From assembly GCA_932294295.1 (NCBI GenBank), contig OW028585.1, forward strand, positions 16,246,360 through 16,310,359: a DNA stretch of 64,000 nucleotides. The letters run 5' to 3'. The position numbers were made by a program, and so were the translations under genes. This DNA is from Alitta virens (lineage: Eukaryota; Annelida; Polychaeta; Phyllodocida; Nereididae). Below the pieces are notes generated by a model. It was not told where the DNA came from. It saw only the letters and a program-made list of their open reading frames with translations, and searched no databases. Position 1 is the first letter of the stretch, and the number at the start of each line of letters is the position of its first letter. Below are positions 61,601 through 62,897 of this stretch, in pieces.

Positions 61601-61687
61601 ATTTTCCTCTTAAACTAATAAATTTCTCTTGATTAACAGTGGCTGAATAAGGAAGTCAAAAAAATGGCTAAGCACAAATCGAAACAG
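3029..61687 (+). CDS. OBSCN: Obscurin/UNC-89-like giant sarcomeric protein, 49 internal exons, both ends outside the window
   Basis: One spliced coding frame of 13,703 nt runs through all exons listed below. Exon phases agree at every junction and no stop is met. Domain order is Ig, linker, Ig, FN3 x14, KPKEE linker, FN3, Ig, charged linker, Ig, long acidic repeat linker, Ig x3, SH3-like, SH3, DH (start). The SH3 core (ADYDP, EVLD, WLCRT, QGWIPPSYL) followed closely by a DH domain (LWESERDYIRDL; VFANYKDIHGFH) is what identifies the family: obscurin/UNC-89 proteins are M-band or sarcoplasmic-reticulum-linked muscle scaffolds with Rho-GEF activity. The PH domain, any kinase domains and the start codon are not in view. 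All introns are GT-AG except one GC-AG (45354..45975). Introns of 200-1,000 bp not described separately show no further feature that I could recognise. The FN3 array is unusual for an obscurin, so a titin/obscurin hybrid label is also defensible. Exon calls rest on reading frame and splice consensus only. Confidence 0.88.
4385..4500. repeat. GATAA/GATCAG-rich simple repeat
   Basis: Many tandem GATAA units (4390-4435) grade into ATCAGTTGA/ATCAGATGA units (4440-4485). It is low-complexity DNA. Confidence 0.7.
7186..7252. repeat. 17-bp tandem repeat, four copies
   Basis: The unit TTAAGGCCACCTCACAA is repeated four times, with G-to-A changes in copies 3 and 4. Confidence 0.85.
7262..7500. mobile_element. 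Foldback (MITE-like) element, copy 1
   Basis: Two inverted arms about 29 bp long lie at 7302-7330 (ATAACCAACGAAAATGTT...) and 7454-7482 (...GTTAACTAACATTTTTG...), differing at only a few bases. A related copy in the opposite orientation is found at 55445-55700. Confidence 0.65.
8118..8436. repeat. Dispersed repeat of unknown class, copy 1
   Basis: The segment from CAGTGACGGTTTCACATCAA through AAAATGGCGGCCAATGGC and TATGCAAATGAAGAACTGG is repeated in the same order and orientation at 18005-18330. It contains TGATGTCAC and ATGACGTAA words and a perfect ATGCAAAT octamer. No ORF or recognisable terminal repeats are seen. Confidence 0.65.
8761..8932 (+). mobile_element. tRNA-derived SINE, family A, copy 2, with a well-preserved tRNA-like head
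   Basis: 8761-8832 resembles a tRNA: a 7-bp acceptor-like pair GCATGGG/CCCATGC, an A box TAGCTCAGTTG, a 7-base anticodon-like loop CTTCCAA, and a B box GGTTCGAATCC in a T-arm-like hairpin. The D stem does not pair properly and the anticodon stem is poor, so this is not a working tRNA. The body downstream (CCTGCCTGTCCTGATCAG, TGGTGCAAAAATA) matches the other SINE copies. Confidence 0.72.
9738..9902 (-). mobile_element. tRNA-derived SINE, family A, copy 3
   Basis: Read on the minus strand it starts with the tRNA-like head (GGCAGGGGCCTAGCTCAG, B box near 9845) and continues through the shared body to AGGACATAAAGCCC at 9738. It is the least damaged copy of the family in the window. The small ORFs nearby are not coding. 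Confidence 0.7.
10385..10560. repeat. Dispersed repeat with GTAATGATGAGATG core (one of several copies)
   Basis: This copy contains GGTGTCTATGCTGGGGCAGG, GTGGACTCCAAGCC, the inverted core CTCATCATTACATCTG and AGCTGGTCATAT. Similar pieces occur at about 2196-2275, 7590-7770, 9165-9215, 12930-13120, 40295-40360 and 40540-40585. The 13091-13120 end includes a reversed tRNA B-box-like GGATCGAACCC, so this may be a second tRNA-derived SINE family. Confidence 0.55.
10598..10628. repeat. (AT)n microsatellite
   Basis: Uninterrupted alternating A/T. A similar (TA)n run is at 6636-6662. Confidence 0.9.
11260..12345. repeat. Degenerate tandem array of about 130-270 bp units
   Basis: At least six units repeat the same three blocks in order: a GAACTGCATTCT...AATTCACCTGGCCTGCAGTTC block, a TGTACCCAAGGGAGCAGTTG block, and a CTACAGTGCTATTGGCCTTG block. 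Spacing varies because of internal insertions and losses. No ORF spans the array. It looks like an old local satellite. Confidence 0.75.
13239..13357. mobile_element. 119-bp MITE with perfect 19-bp terminal inverted repeats
   Basis: CCCAGATAGCATTCCAAAT at 13239-13257 is exactly mirrored at 13339-13357. The interior is GC-richer (CGGCGCTATGTTGGCGATG, GACAGCGGTCGACAT) than its surroundings. No transposase is encoded. Confidence 0.8.
13980..15530. repeat. Large dispersed or duplicated repeat with microsatellite tail
   Basis: Block 14021-14170 recurs at 14340-14494 (GACCCGAGTTCAAAA, CCTGAAAATTG, TATACACTCCTGTGAATT). Block 14540-14620 recurs at 14872-14950 (GCCCTTTTACA, AGTACTACC, AGAGGACATAT). 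The stretch ends in GAATAATAATAATAAG followed by (GAAA)n at 15500-15530, a typical tail of non-autonomous elements. ORFs of 60-105 codons within it overlap in several frames and are not coding. Confidence 0.55.
16085..16400. repeat. (TCAA)n / TTGATCAG tandem repeat
   Basis: Tandem TCAATCAA units alternate with CAGTTGATCAGACAGTTGAT units over about 315 bp. A separate (CTAT)n run follows at 16513-16532. Confidence 0.85.
17373..17540 (+). CDS. Exon 2: charged interdomain linker
   Basis: Acceptor TTCATGTTTCAG precedes 17373 and donor C|GTAAGT follows 17540; both ends are phase 1 and the length is 168 nt. The product is a low-complexity charged segment containing SEEETTQVQMSRSS and EEVITRVEETEKEVIEEK, with a heptad-like hydrophobic spacing that could form a short helix. 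It joins Ig A to Ig B. As it is a multiple of three and symmetric in phase, it could be skipped without a frameshift. Confidence 0.82.
18005..18330. repeat. Dispersed repeat of unknown class, copy 2
   Basis: It parallels 8118-8436 in the same orientation, with small indels: CAGTGACAGTTTCACATCAA, AATGATGTCAC, AAAATGGCGGCTAATGGC and ATGCAAATGAAGAACTGG. Confidence 0.65.
19696..19876. mobile_element. TA-target palindromic MITE (family M), copy 1
   Basis: It starts TGGGGAGGAAAGGTACCACC and ends TTACTTTTCTCCCCAT followed by TA. The interior has GATGATGTCATC, TGTGACGTCATCC and TGCTACGGTCGTAG. Seven further copies of this family lie in introns of the same gene. Confidence 0.75.
19915..20592 (+). CDS. 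Exons 3-4: I-set Ig domain (Ig B)
   Basis: The exons are 19915..20086 and 20480..20592. The first joins exon 2 in phase 1, the internal intron is phase 2 (GG|G, Gly), and the end is phase 1. The translation reads as an Ig: ASIYIEVDVSGYPPPSINW, then a long C-D region, then KGATIKDAGEYKVMAQNEAG and a TFAVVVK tail. Both disulphide positions are replaced (Ile/Glu around B strand, Val in GEYKVMA). The intron lies in the D-E part of the fold, unlike Igs C to G. It leads straight into the FN3 array. Confidence 0.88.
21042..22801 (+). CDS. FN3 module 1 (2 exons)
   Basis: The exons are 21042..21194 and 22658..22801 (297 nt, 99 aa). The module starts PPTVPRNLKVKEVY, has the A-C strand core VLTWEPPEYDGGE and the F-strand YQFLVKAENKVGVSEAA, and ends KAKLPF, the titin-type interdomain junction. 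All outer boundaries are phase 1. The internal phase-1 intron falls after PAG and houses a 564-bp Harbinger-like MITE. Confidence 0.9.
21410..21973. mobile_element. PIF/Harbinger-like non-autonomous element, 564 bp
   Basis: Terminal inverted repeats about 34 bp long begin AGGGCCCTTCACACATAGCC at 21410 and are mirrored at the right end (GGCTATGTGTGAAGGGCCCT, ending 21973). The element is flanked by TTA on both sides (21407-21409 and 21974-21976). A 3-bp TWA duplication with GGG-type termini is characteristic of PIF/Harbinger. The interior is GC-rich with CCGTGTTG/CTCCG words and has no transposase. Confidence 0.82.
22911..23086. mobile_element. Palindromic MITE family M, copy 2
   Basis: It begins ATAGGGAGGAAAATGACC and ends TTTCTTTTTCTCTCCAT. 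The interior includes GATGACATCATC, AGTGACGTCATC and TGTAGTGCCCCCTGTAGG. It lies within the intron between FN3 modules 1 and 2. Confidence 0.72.
23183..23356. mobile_element. Palindromic MITE family M, copy 3 (diverged)
   Basis: It contains AAAGTACCACCAGAG, GATGACATCATC, AATGATGACGTAATCTA and GGTGCCATCTGGTA in the family order. The ends are eroded. It is only about 100 bp from copy 2 in the same orientation. Confidence 0.6.
23525..24733 (+). CDS. FN3 module 2 (2 exons)
   Basis: The exons are 23525..23686 and 24587..24733 (309 nt, 103 aa). The module starts DPPGPPQNLKVIETH, with IVSWEPPETDGGSK and later YYIRVFGENRVGAGEP, and ends AKLPYG. The internal intron is phase 1 at the same place as in modules 1, 4 and 5. 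DPPGPP is the classic opening of titin-class FN3 domains. Confidence 0.92.
25266..25985 (+). CDS. FN3 module 3 (2 exons)
   Basis: The exons are 25266..25472 and 25890..25985 (303 nt). The module starts DPPSPPRNIRPIE, with FAWDPPETDGGAP and YYFRVIAENLVGPSEPG, and ends KAKLPYG. The internal phase-1 intron is displaced toward the C-terminal end (after LFEG), unlike its neighbours. Confidence 0.92.
26729..27530 (+). CDS. FN3 module 4 (2 exons)
   Basis: The exons are 26729..26884 and 27384..27530 (303 nt). The module starts DEPNAPRNLHVKDYW, with EIEWEAPEFDGGAP and YYFRVFAENKVGPSAPA, and ends RAKLPFG. The internal phase-1 intron falls after WMKAG. Confidence 0.92.
27598..27852. mobile_element. G-rich MITE (family G), copy 1
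   Basis: GGGCTGTTCCATTTAAAAA at 27598 is mirrored by TTTTTAAATGGAACAGCCC ending 27852. GTA flanks both sides (27595-27597 and 27853-27855). The interior has many runs of three to six G, giving quadruplex potential on the + strand. Related copies are at 29523-29772 and 32617-32750. Confidence 0.78.
28180..28839 (+). CDS. FN3 module 5 (2 exons)
   Basis: The exons are 28180..28335 and 28693..28839 (303 nt). The module starts DPPHAPQKLTVTDF, with SITWEAPAHDGGSP and YFIRVSAVNEVGIGEFA, and ends CKLPFG. The internal phase-1 intron is at the same site as in modules 1, 2 and 4. Confidence 0.92.
29219..30085 (+). CDS. FN3 module 6 (2 exons)
   Basis: The exons are 29219..29406 and 29968..30085 (306 nt). 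The module starts ETPSAPTNLRITDV, with TIAWDFSEKDGGSP and YYYQVFAVNAAGPSEKA, and ends RAKLPY. Here the internal intron is phase 0, after NSFQ, a different site from modules 1-5. Confidence 0.92.
29523..29772. mobile_element. G-rich MITE (family G), copy 2
   Basis: GGGCTGTTCCAATTTCAAAA at the left and TTTTAAATGGAACAGCTC at the right define it. The centre carries long G and then C runs, including AGATTTTT/TCTGTTTTTTGACAGACC-type words shared with copy 1. It is inside the FN3 module 6 intron. Confidence 0.7.
30729..30905. mobile_element. Palindromic MITE family M, copy 4
   Basis: TA followed by ATGGAGAAAAAAAAGG at the left and TTTCCTCCCCAT followed by TA at the right give a clear TA target duplication. 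The orientation is opposite to copies 1-3. Confidence 0.75.
31018..31957 (+). CDS. FN3 module 7 (2 exons)
   Basis: The exons are 31018..31178 and 31813..31957 (306 nt). The module starts TKPSAPKELRCTGV, with CIAWDASENDGGSP and YYVRVRAENLAGISDDS, and ends KAKAPV. The internal intron is phase 0, after VSK, so it is again shifted from the other modules. Two cysteines in the N-terminal half (LRCTG, EICIAW) are unusual for this array. Confidence 0.9.
32418..32928 (+). CDS. FN3 module 8 (2 exons)
   Basis: The exons are 32418..32605 and 32814..32928 (303 nt). The module starts KPPTAPQNFVVSNV, with SLSWQPPANNGGAK (Asn in place of the usual Asp before GG) and YQFRITAKNSVGVSEPV, and ends TAKLPYG. The internal intron is phase 0, only 208 bp long, and mostly filled by a truncated G-rich MITE. 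Confidence 0.92.
32617..32750. mobile_element. G-rich MITE (family G), truncated copy 3
   Basis: It shares AGATTTTTCAGATATCGGG with copy 1 (27643-27661) and has long G runs at 32633-32645 and 32725-32738. It occupies most of the 208-bp intron of FN3 module 8. Antisense ORFs rich in Pro are products of these G runs. Confidence 0.65.
33287..33589 (+). CDS. FN3 module 9 (single exon)
   Basis: Exactly 303 nt, phase 1 at both ends, with no internal intron. The module starts DPPGAPQNLRVTDT, with SLAWDAPAFDGGSP and YNYQLKAENLAGISDPA, and ends VAKYPFG. The reading frame is open far into the upstream intron, but the acceptor TGTATTTAG at 33286 fixes the start. Confidence 0.94.
33590..34944. other. 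Intron between FN3 modules 9 and 10
   Basis: AT-rich intron with pyrimidine-rich stretches in its last 400 bp. No repeat or exon recognised. Confidence 0.7.
34945..35247 (+). CDS. FN3 module 10 (single exon)
   Basis: 303 nt, phase 1 at both ends. The module starts DPPSAPQNLKVTSV, with KITWEPPATDGGSP and YNFCVRAENLAGLSEMG, and ends IAKYPFG. The KYPFG ending and ENLAG(I/L)S core match module 9 most closely, suggesting duplication between the two. Confidence 0.94.
35371..35551. mobile_element. Palindromic MITE family M, copy 5 (best preserved)
   Basis: AATGGGGAGAAAAAGTA at the left is mirrored by TACTTTTTCTCCCCATT at the right. The interior contains two TGACGTCA palindromes (GGATGACGTCACC and ATATGACGTCATC). 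A C run precedes it. Confidence 0.82.
36205..36507 (+). CDS. FN3 module 11 (single exon)
   Basis: 303 nt, phase 1 at both ends. The module starts DVPDPPRSLAVIEN, with TLSWVPPSASEANP in place of the usual PPxxDGGxP, and YYFRIRAQNPAGLSDGA, and ends MPKLPYG. It has no Met near its start, so simple ORF searches can miss it. The splice sites CCTCCAG and G|GTGAGT are strong. Confidence 0.92.
36508..37448. other. Intron between FN3 modules 11 and 12
   Basis: No recognisable repeat or exon. It includes a pair of similar short segments near 37200-37300 and 37300-37390 (AATCTTCCAAATGTATT / ATCTTCCAAATATATT). Confidence 0.6.
37449..38202 (+). CDS. FN3 module 12 (2 exons)
   Basis: The exons are 37449..37573 and 38025..38202 (303 nt). 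The module starts DAPTGPRNFRSTQV, with TLEWEKPESDGGSV and YNFRISAENKAGAGEPV, and ends KTKKKA. The internal intron is phase 0 and sits early, after LEIQ. That intron carries a nested pair of MITEs. Confidence 0.92.
37610..37946. mobile_element. Nested MITE pair: family M copy 6 interrupted by copy 7
   Basis: The outer copy runs 37610-37719 and resumes about 37898-37946 (GATCTGCATTGATGG...CTCTGGTAGTTTTTCC). A complete second copy occupies 37720-37897 (ATGGGGAGAAAAAGTATCAC ... ACTTTTTCTCCCCTAT). The insertion point in the outer copy reads ATCTA on the left and TATTTTG on the right, consistent with a TA target. Confidence 0.72.
38508..39177 (+). CDS. FN3 module 13 (2 exons), core Trp replaced
   Basis: The exons are 38508..38656 and 39021..39177 (306 nt). 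The module starts DNPSSPRNVKLVDA preceded by the split codon, with SIKIAYEAPEDTGGVE and YNIRVFAENVAGLRSEK, and ends LPGL. Tyr stands where every other FN3 of the array has Trp. The internal intron is phase 0 after YKH. The module remains in frame and otherwise intact. Confidence 0.92.
39178..40044. other. Intron between FN3 modules 13 and 14
   Basis: Very AT-rich, with an A-rich/AATAAT tract at 39808-39832 and few C residues near its 3' end. Nothing else recognised. Confidence 0.7.
40045..40720 (+). CDS. FN3 module 14 with acidic C-terminal extension (2 exons)
   Basis: The exons are 40045..40271 and 40601..40720. The module starts AVPSAARNVKVSEV, with TLTWDAPESDGGAK and YIIQVYAENEVGISESS, then a tail KPVEEEVVAPEETA that runs into the disordered linker. 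The 5' boundary is phase 1. The internal and 3' boundaries are phase 0, so this is where the regular phase-1 module pattern ends. Confidence 0.92.
40967..41484 (+). CDS. Exon 30: KPKEE-repeat (PEVK-like) disordered linker
   Basis: 518 nt, phase 0 start and phase 2 end (AG|G, Arg). About 173 residues are almost only K, P, E, with some V and A: repeats of EEKPKEE with spacing 5 to 7 residues. It ends EAPKASAPSAPR, which supplies the A strand of FN3 15. PEVK-like regions in titin-family proteins act as unfolded springs, and the same role is inferred here. The coding strand is almost pure purine, which explains the long open frames on the opposite strand. Confidence 0.9.
42028..42702 (+). CDS. 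FN3 module 15 (2 exons)
   Basis: The exons are 42028..42169 and 42556..42702. The A strand (SAPSAPR) is encoded by the preceding linker exon. The module continues NLKVSKVTSSAVTLDWE, SPESDGGAPINNY and YYFRVYAENEFGISESG, and ends EPVKIPTAEK. The start is phase 2; the internal and final boundaries are phase 0. It is the last FN3 before the Ig/disordered half of the protein. Confidence 0.92.
43106..43220 (+). CDS. Exon 33: N-terminal half of Ig C
   Basis: 115 nt, phase 0 to phase 1. It encodes a Gly/Ala/Pro lead-in, then ILLKPEPINIKEGEVIKLAC and KVT, the A to B strands of an I-set Ig including the B-strand Cys. The last base begins the Gly codon completed in the next exon. Confidence 0.9.
43770..45353 (+). 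CDS. Exon 34: C-terminal half of Ig C, charged repeat region, N-terminal half of Ig D
   Basis: 1,584 nt, phase 1 to phase 1. It begins DPEPDVTWFKNEKK and closes Ig C with DAGEYKIVVANVVGETTY; there is no second Cys. A disordered region follows, with three 60-nt repeats (44060-44239, KVVQEVVEE type), eight 15-nt EEPKK repeats (44426-44545), two 150-nt repeats (44612-44911) and Ser/Thr/Glu blocks (ESEISESTEATQSTSS). It ends with the first half of Ig D (IAPQFVHQPKPSSVKEGETI, KLTCKITETQQ). The 3' splice donor is GC (AAG|GCAAGA). The downstream frame hits a stop within 30 nt, so the GC donor or an equivalent is required. Confidence 0.88.
44060..44239 (+). repeat. Three 60-nt coding repeats (20 aa)
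   Basis: GTTGTCCAAGAGGTTGTTGA starts each copy at 44060, 44120 and 44180. The product unit is VVQEVVEExVEVREEVEVKK with V, E and K alternating in a pattern that favours helix or coiled coil. Confidence 0.88.
44426..44545 (+). repeat. Eight 15-nt EEPKK coding repeats
   Basis: The unit GAGGAGCCCAAGAAA recurs with C/A changes at the Pro codon. It encodes (EEPKK)n. Confidence 0.88.
44612..44911 (+). repeat. Two 150-nt coding repeats (50 aa)
   Basis: Copies start at 44612 and 44762 with GAGTC(G/A)(T/C)CAGTTAGCAAAC. The product unit contains SVSKQEEPKVE and EEKPVEEEKV. Confidence 0.82.
45354..45975. other. Intron with GC-AG boundaries
   Basis: It starts GCAAGA after CAAG and ends TGTAAACAG. It is pyrimidine-rich in its middle and has no other recognisable feature. 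Confidence 0.75.
45976..50277 (+). CDS. Exon 35: giant 4.3-kb exon; C-terminal half of Ig D, long acidic repeat region, N-terminal half of Ig E
   Basis: 4,302 nt (1,434 codons), phase 1 at both ends. It opens KSKPEIKWYKNDKD and completes Ig D with HDSGNYRIEAFNAAGSVST. About 1,330 residues of Glu/Lys/Ser/Thr/Val-rich sequence follow: five 112-aa repeats (46716-48395), a Pro-rich EEVKPEE section (48530-48980), then four 81-87-aa repeats (49233-50060). It ends with the first half of Ig E (PMPTQIKEGQTIRLDCKVK). SESESD and TEEE runs give many casein kinase 2-type sites. It is expected to be unstructured with helical stretches. The donor AAAG|GTTAGA is weaker than the others. Confidence 0.9.
46716..48395 (+). 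repeat. Five tandem 336-nt coding repeats (112 aa each)
   Basis: Copies start at 46716, 47052, 47388, 47724 and 48060 with GTGTCATTTTCAGAATATTC. Copies 2-5 differ at only a handful of positions by eye, while copy 1 is more diverged (for example MEEGEEI and KKMKKKK). The unit runs from VSFSEYSTETEPQTQEASEM through a KKKKKK stretch, VGMDVEETMEETLETRKKRQ and ISATLTLSVEESEITEKK to VEKVD. All are in frame, showing recent in-frame expansion or gene conversion. Confidence 0.95.
49233..50060 (+). repeat. Four tandem coding repeats of 81-87 aa
   Basis: Copies start at 49233, 49476, 49737 and 49983 (ITTE-EETM). Each has EETMKTKGKRKVMFEEEDLG, an ELTEEEAVVKVVKD block and a DVESESESDFSKSESDISE block followed by a Lys run. 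The last copy diverges after DLEGK. Confidence 0.92.
50278..51953. other. T-rich intron with a diverged internal duplication
   Basis: About 50930-51040 and 51095-51205 are similar (TTTCATGTGGTAGAAATT / TGTCATGTGGTAGACATT; TTTCTGATTTCTCGCA). The rest is AT-rich with many T runs. No exon is recognised. The 66-codon ORF at 51608 is very hydrophobic, T-rich translation and not supported. Confidence 0.65.
51954..52108 (+). CDS. Exon 36: middle of Ig E
   Basis: 155 nt, phase 1 to phase 0. It encodes KEAEVKWYKGDKKLKNKK through LEITNATVEDAGSYTVK, the C to F strands of an I-set Ig. Val replaces the F-strand Cys. A TGAT/TGAC tandem repeat begins right at the donor. Confidence 0.92.
52109..52260. repeat. 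TTGA/CTGA tandem repeat abutting a splice donor
   Basis: The intron starts GTGATTGACTGATTGATTAA and continues as ATTGATTG and CTGACTGACTGA units. Confidence 0.82.
52394..52541 (+). CDS. Exon 37: end of Ig E and start of Ig F
   Basis: 148 nt, phase 0 to phase 1. It encodes ASNAGGSVTTTVAVVVETTI, which closes Ig E, then FTDAPKPVKVKEGETIVLTS and KIE, the A-B strands of Ig F. The B-strand Cys of Ig F is Ser (LTSKIEG). The ORF continues past the donor by chance. Confidence 0.9.
53086..53332 (+). CDS. Exon 38: rest of Ig F plus a short acidic tail
   Basis: 247 nt, phase 1 to phase 2. QPEPEVTWTKNGETVR, LEISDAKAVDSGSYMINATN and SEGTVSKVVEVNV complete Ig F, again without the F-strand Cys. The tail VVEEEIIGEEK leads to the next exon. 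The last 22 nt and the donor are the first unit of a 72-bp tandem repeat that extends into the intron. Confidence 0.9.
53311..53805. repeat. 72-bp tandem repeat that includes an exon end and its splice donor, split by a MITE
   Basis: Units start at 53311, 53383 and 53455 (exact 72-bp steps), then at 53673 and 53743 after a MITE. Each contains a version of ATCATTGGAGAAGAAAAGTA and GATTGCAATTGTAA. The donor in copy 2 is identical to the true one. In copy 3 it is changed to AAATAAGTAA. Confidence 0.85.
53513..53652. mobile_element. Palindromic MITE family M, copy 8 (internally deleted)
   Basis: It begins ATGTGGGAAAAATGTAACAG after TA and ends TTTTTCTCCCCAT. It keeps CATGACGTCATCAAACAATA but lacks part of the left arm. 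It interrupts the 72-bp repeat array. Confidence 0.72.
54063..54866 (+). CDS. Exons 39-40: Ig G with an Ala/Pro lead-in
   Basis: The exons are 54063..54175 and 54669..54866. The first starts in phase 2 (AA|A, Lys) and encodes APEAASAPAGVAPEIAEKPQ, then NVTVNETETVKVSITIK. The second continues APSPTVSWLKNKKPIV through DSETNDSGEYTVKAENSYG to FTINVQ. The intron between them is phase 1 at the same Gly codon as in Igs C-F. Neither canonical Cys is present. It is the last Ig before the signalling end. Confidence 0.92.
54867..55855. other. Intron holding a foldback element
   Basis: Positions 55445-55700 carry the second foldback copy. The remainder (54867-55440) is AT-rich, with no coding signal. 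Confidence 0.65.
55445..55700. mobile_element. Foldback (MITE-like) element, copy 2, inverted relative to 7262-7500
   Basis: It has GGGAGCTAATTAACAGTTTT, AACCAACATAAATGTTAGTT and GGGAGTTAACTAACATTTTC with GTTGGTTAT, the same arms as copy 1, plus the shared middle TTGTTTGATTG and TTGCCTTTATTA. Confidence 0.6.
55856..57112 (+). CDS. Exons 41-42: acidic helix and divergent SH3-like domain
   Basis: The exons are 55856..56091 (phase 1 to 0) and 57020..57112 (phase 0 to 0). The N-terminal part is charged (MDRIADKVAAEKEKVTEEDK). Then come KVDLKKDDIVQVMD, EDEWLCRKK and, across the junction, KVCYVPVELLLGG, which fit the SH3 pattern of a diverging turn, the WxxR core and a C-terminal xVPxxLL strand. 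The ALYDY-like start is weak (LFKEYPLLGD). It ends in an acidic DEEDSEEDTKPAEE linker. Both splice junctions keep the frame. The SH3 assignment is probable, not certain. Confidence 0.8.
56092..56185. repeat. TATTG/TGTTG pentanucleotide repeat abutting a splice donor
   Basis: The intron starts GTATTGTGTTGCATTGTATT and continues in 5-bp steps. Confidence 0.85.
56444..56588 (-). mobile_element. tRNA-derived SINE, family A, copy 4 (partial)
   Basis: Reverse orientation. It contains ATTTCTGCACCTTATGGGC, AATTAGGACAGGCAGGGAC, GAAACAGCCATCCAACTTA and the reversed B box AATTGAACCCGGG. The tRNA-like head is cut short. Confidence 0.65.
56632..56870. mobile_element. tRNA-like segment (+) followed by SINE family A, copy 5 (-)
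   Basis: 56632-56705 has an A-box-like TAGTGGTTAAGGCG and a B-box-like GGGTTAGATTC with a long variable region, resembling a Leu/Ser-type tRNA-derived head. 56752-56870 is a shortened reverse copy of family A (GGGCTTTATGTCC, TGAGCTAGGCC). Confidence 0.55.
57113..58082. other. Intron with a minisatellite at 57545-57727
   Basis: Four units starting AGATCCT at 57552, 57604, 57657 and 57714 share GAAGTCTTTTTAAAAA and ATGGACAA (period 52-57 bp). The rest is unremarkable. Confidence 0.75.
58083..58094 (+). CDS. Exon 43: probable 12-nt microexon (AEPE)
   Basis: The 12 bases GCCGAACCAGAA lie between TTTGTGCAG and GTAAGT, a very strong donor. Phase 0 on both sides keeps the frame, and the peptide extends the acidic PAEE/AEPE linker between the two SH3-type domains. 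Omitting it also keeps the frame, so it may be optional. Chance cannot be excluded without transcripts. Confidence 0.55.
58095..59200. other. Intron before the SH3 exon
   Basis: AT-rich. Two short ORFs (58873 and 59145) run in frames that do not fit the splicing pattern. An acceptor-like CATTACAG at 59060 is followed by frames that stop quickly. Confidence 0.65.
59201..59863 (+). CDS. Exons 44-45: canonical SH3 domain and linker to the DH domain
   Basis: The exons are 59201..59349 (phase 0 to 2) and 59732..59863 (phase 2 to 2). The first gives YPLYVCIADYDPTEPDHLAV, EGETVEVLDSSNPDLWLCRT and LPDELGD; the second gives RKQGWIPPSYLVNKK. The ADYDP, EVLD, W and GWIPPSYL positions match SH3, and the order WLCRT-QGWIPPSYL is notably obscurin-like. 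The following helix DNKKQEVQMKRR joins it directly to the DH domain, as in obscurin/UNC-89. In this family SH3 sits next to the GEF module and may regulate it. Confidence 0.92.
60357..61687 (+). CDS. Exons 46-49: N-terminal part of the RhoGEF (DH) domain, continues past the window
   Basis: The exons are 60357..60524, 60634..60703, 61222..61314 and 61640..61687 (phases 2-2, 2-0, 0-0, 0-0). The translation gives ALNDLWESERDYIRDLKFSL, FANYKDIHGFHDKKFLDSL, FQMYIDYYLEREVVDKML and WLNKEVKKMAKHK. The E-x-x-Y/F-x-x-x-L pattern of DH helix 1 (conserved region 1) and the IF/VF-x-N-x-x-x-I segment typical of DH domains are visible. The later conserved regions and the PH domain are not in the window. DH domains catalyse GDP release from Rho-family GTPases. 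Confidence 0.9.
60771..60892. repeat. Recent 61-bp tandem duplication in an intron
   Basis: Copies 60771-60831 and 60832-60892 (TCATATTACTGGTGTATTTA ... AAAAGATATAAGTACA) are essentially identical. Confidence 0.92.
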
Positions 61688-62897
61688 GTATGAAACAAAG
61701 TATCCCAGACTCTTAAACATTTTGAAACGACCGAGATAAACTGCTAGAAACATTGTTTTTTATATTCACAATTAAGCAGTCAATGAAGTAATTTAATGTC
61801 AGATCACCATTAGGAACATTGGCATTCGCTTCTGTTATATTGTTTCATTGGGAAGTGGCTGATGATTGTATGGAAGTATTTCTTAAAAACATTCTTACAC
61901 AGCTTTAATTTATGACACATCAATGCTATGCCGTCAAGTAATAATCAGACATGCATATCTCGATCTCTGAAGAGACTTCAATTAACCGTATTTCTCTGTT
62001 AAAATGCAGAAGTTCTACATTGATGTGTACACTTCAAACTTCCTAAAGTTTGCTACCTTGAGTATAACATATTTTTAAAAGCATTAAATATTATTTCAAA
62101 TTATTAAATTTATCATGAGTCTGGGAACTACACACGTTCAACAAAAAGTAGTTAGCGTCCAGTAGAACCCTTAGGTGCTTCTTTCCTTTTATCGTGACAT
62201 TTCTTTTCTTGTCTGTCTTTGCTTCACTATTCTAAATGCTTTTGTACCTTTGTCTGGGTCAGATTGTGGATTTTCTGCTGTGATTATTTTTTCATTTTAA
62301 GTTCTTGAATCGTTATAATAATGTCTTGCAGGACACTTTTTTTTGTGTGATTTTCTACACATACTTTTCTGTTATTTTCACTTCTCGTTTGTGATGAAAT
62401 ACAAGTTTTCAACGTCTGTTTCTTGTAGATAATTGTACTTGCATCTACGTTGTTCACAATAGGCTGCAGAGCCTCGTCTTGATTCAGCATAATGCCTTGA
62501 TTTTCAGCGATGTTTGGTCATAACTTTGTTGCCTGGATTGTGTTCAAAATATCATTTAAACAATCATTGTAGTGCTGTTATTTTCTATGCATTCCATCAT
62601 TTCCTTGTGCTTTGTCTTTTTGTGGTTCAGTATGTAGACGTCTTCATTTGAGTAAGCTTTTTCTCGTGCTGGTGTTACTGTATCTTGTGACTTTAAAATA
62701 TTACTTTCGACTTTTCCTTTTTCCCATTTTCCAATGAATCTTTCCCCCATTGAAGTCTGTAATTTATTCTACAACTTTCTACTATTTCCTCCTATCCCTG
62801 TCCAAGAATTTTCAACAGCCTTCTTCTTGGTATTTTGGTATTCCTTGCTTGTGATTTGCTGTTTTGAAAGAGTCATTTCTTCCTCCCTGCTGTTAAA
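61688..62897. other. Intron after the last recognised DH exon
   Basis: AT-rich, with no convincing exon. Three antisense ORFs of 60-68 codons are present, Lys/Asn/Thr-rich and without domain features. Confidence 0.6.

Noticed and set aside
62010..62052. Possible extra DH exon after AAAATGCAG (encoding KFYIDVYTSNFL)
   Set aside because: No good donor follows, and the peptide does not look like the next conserved DH region. The spacing also does not fit well.
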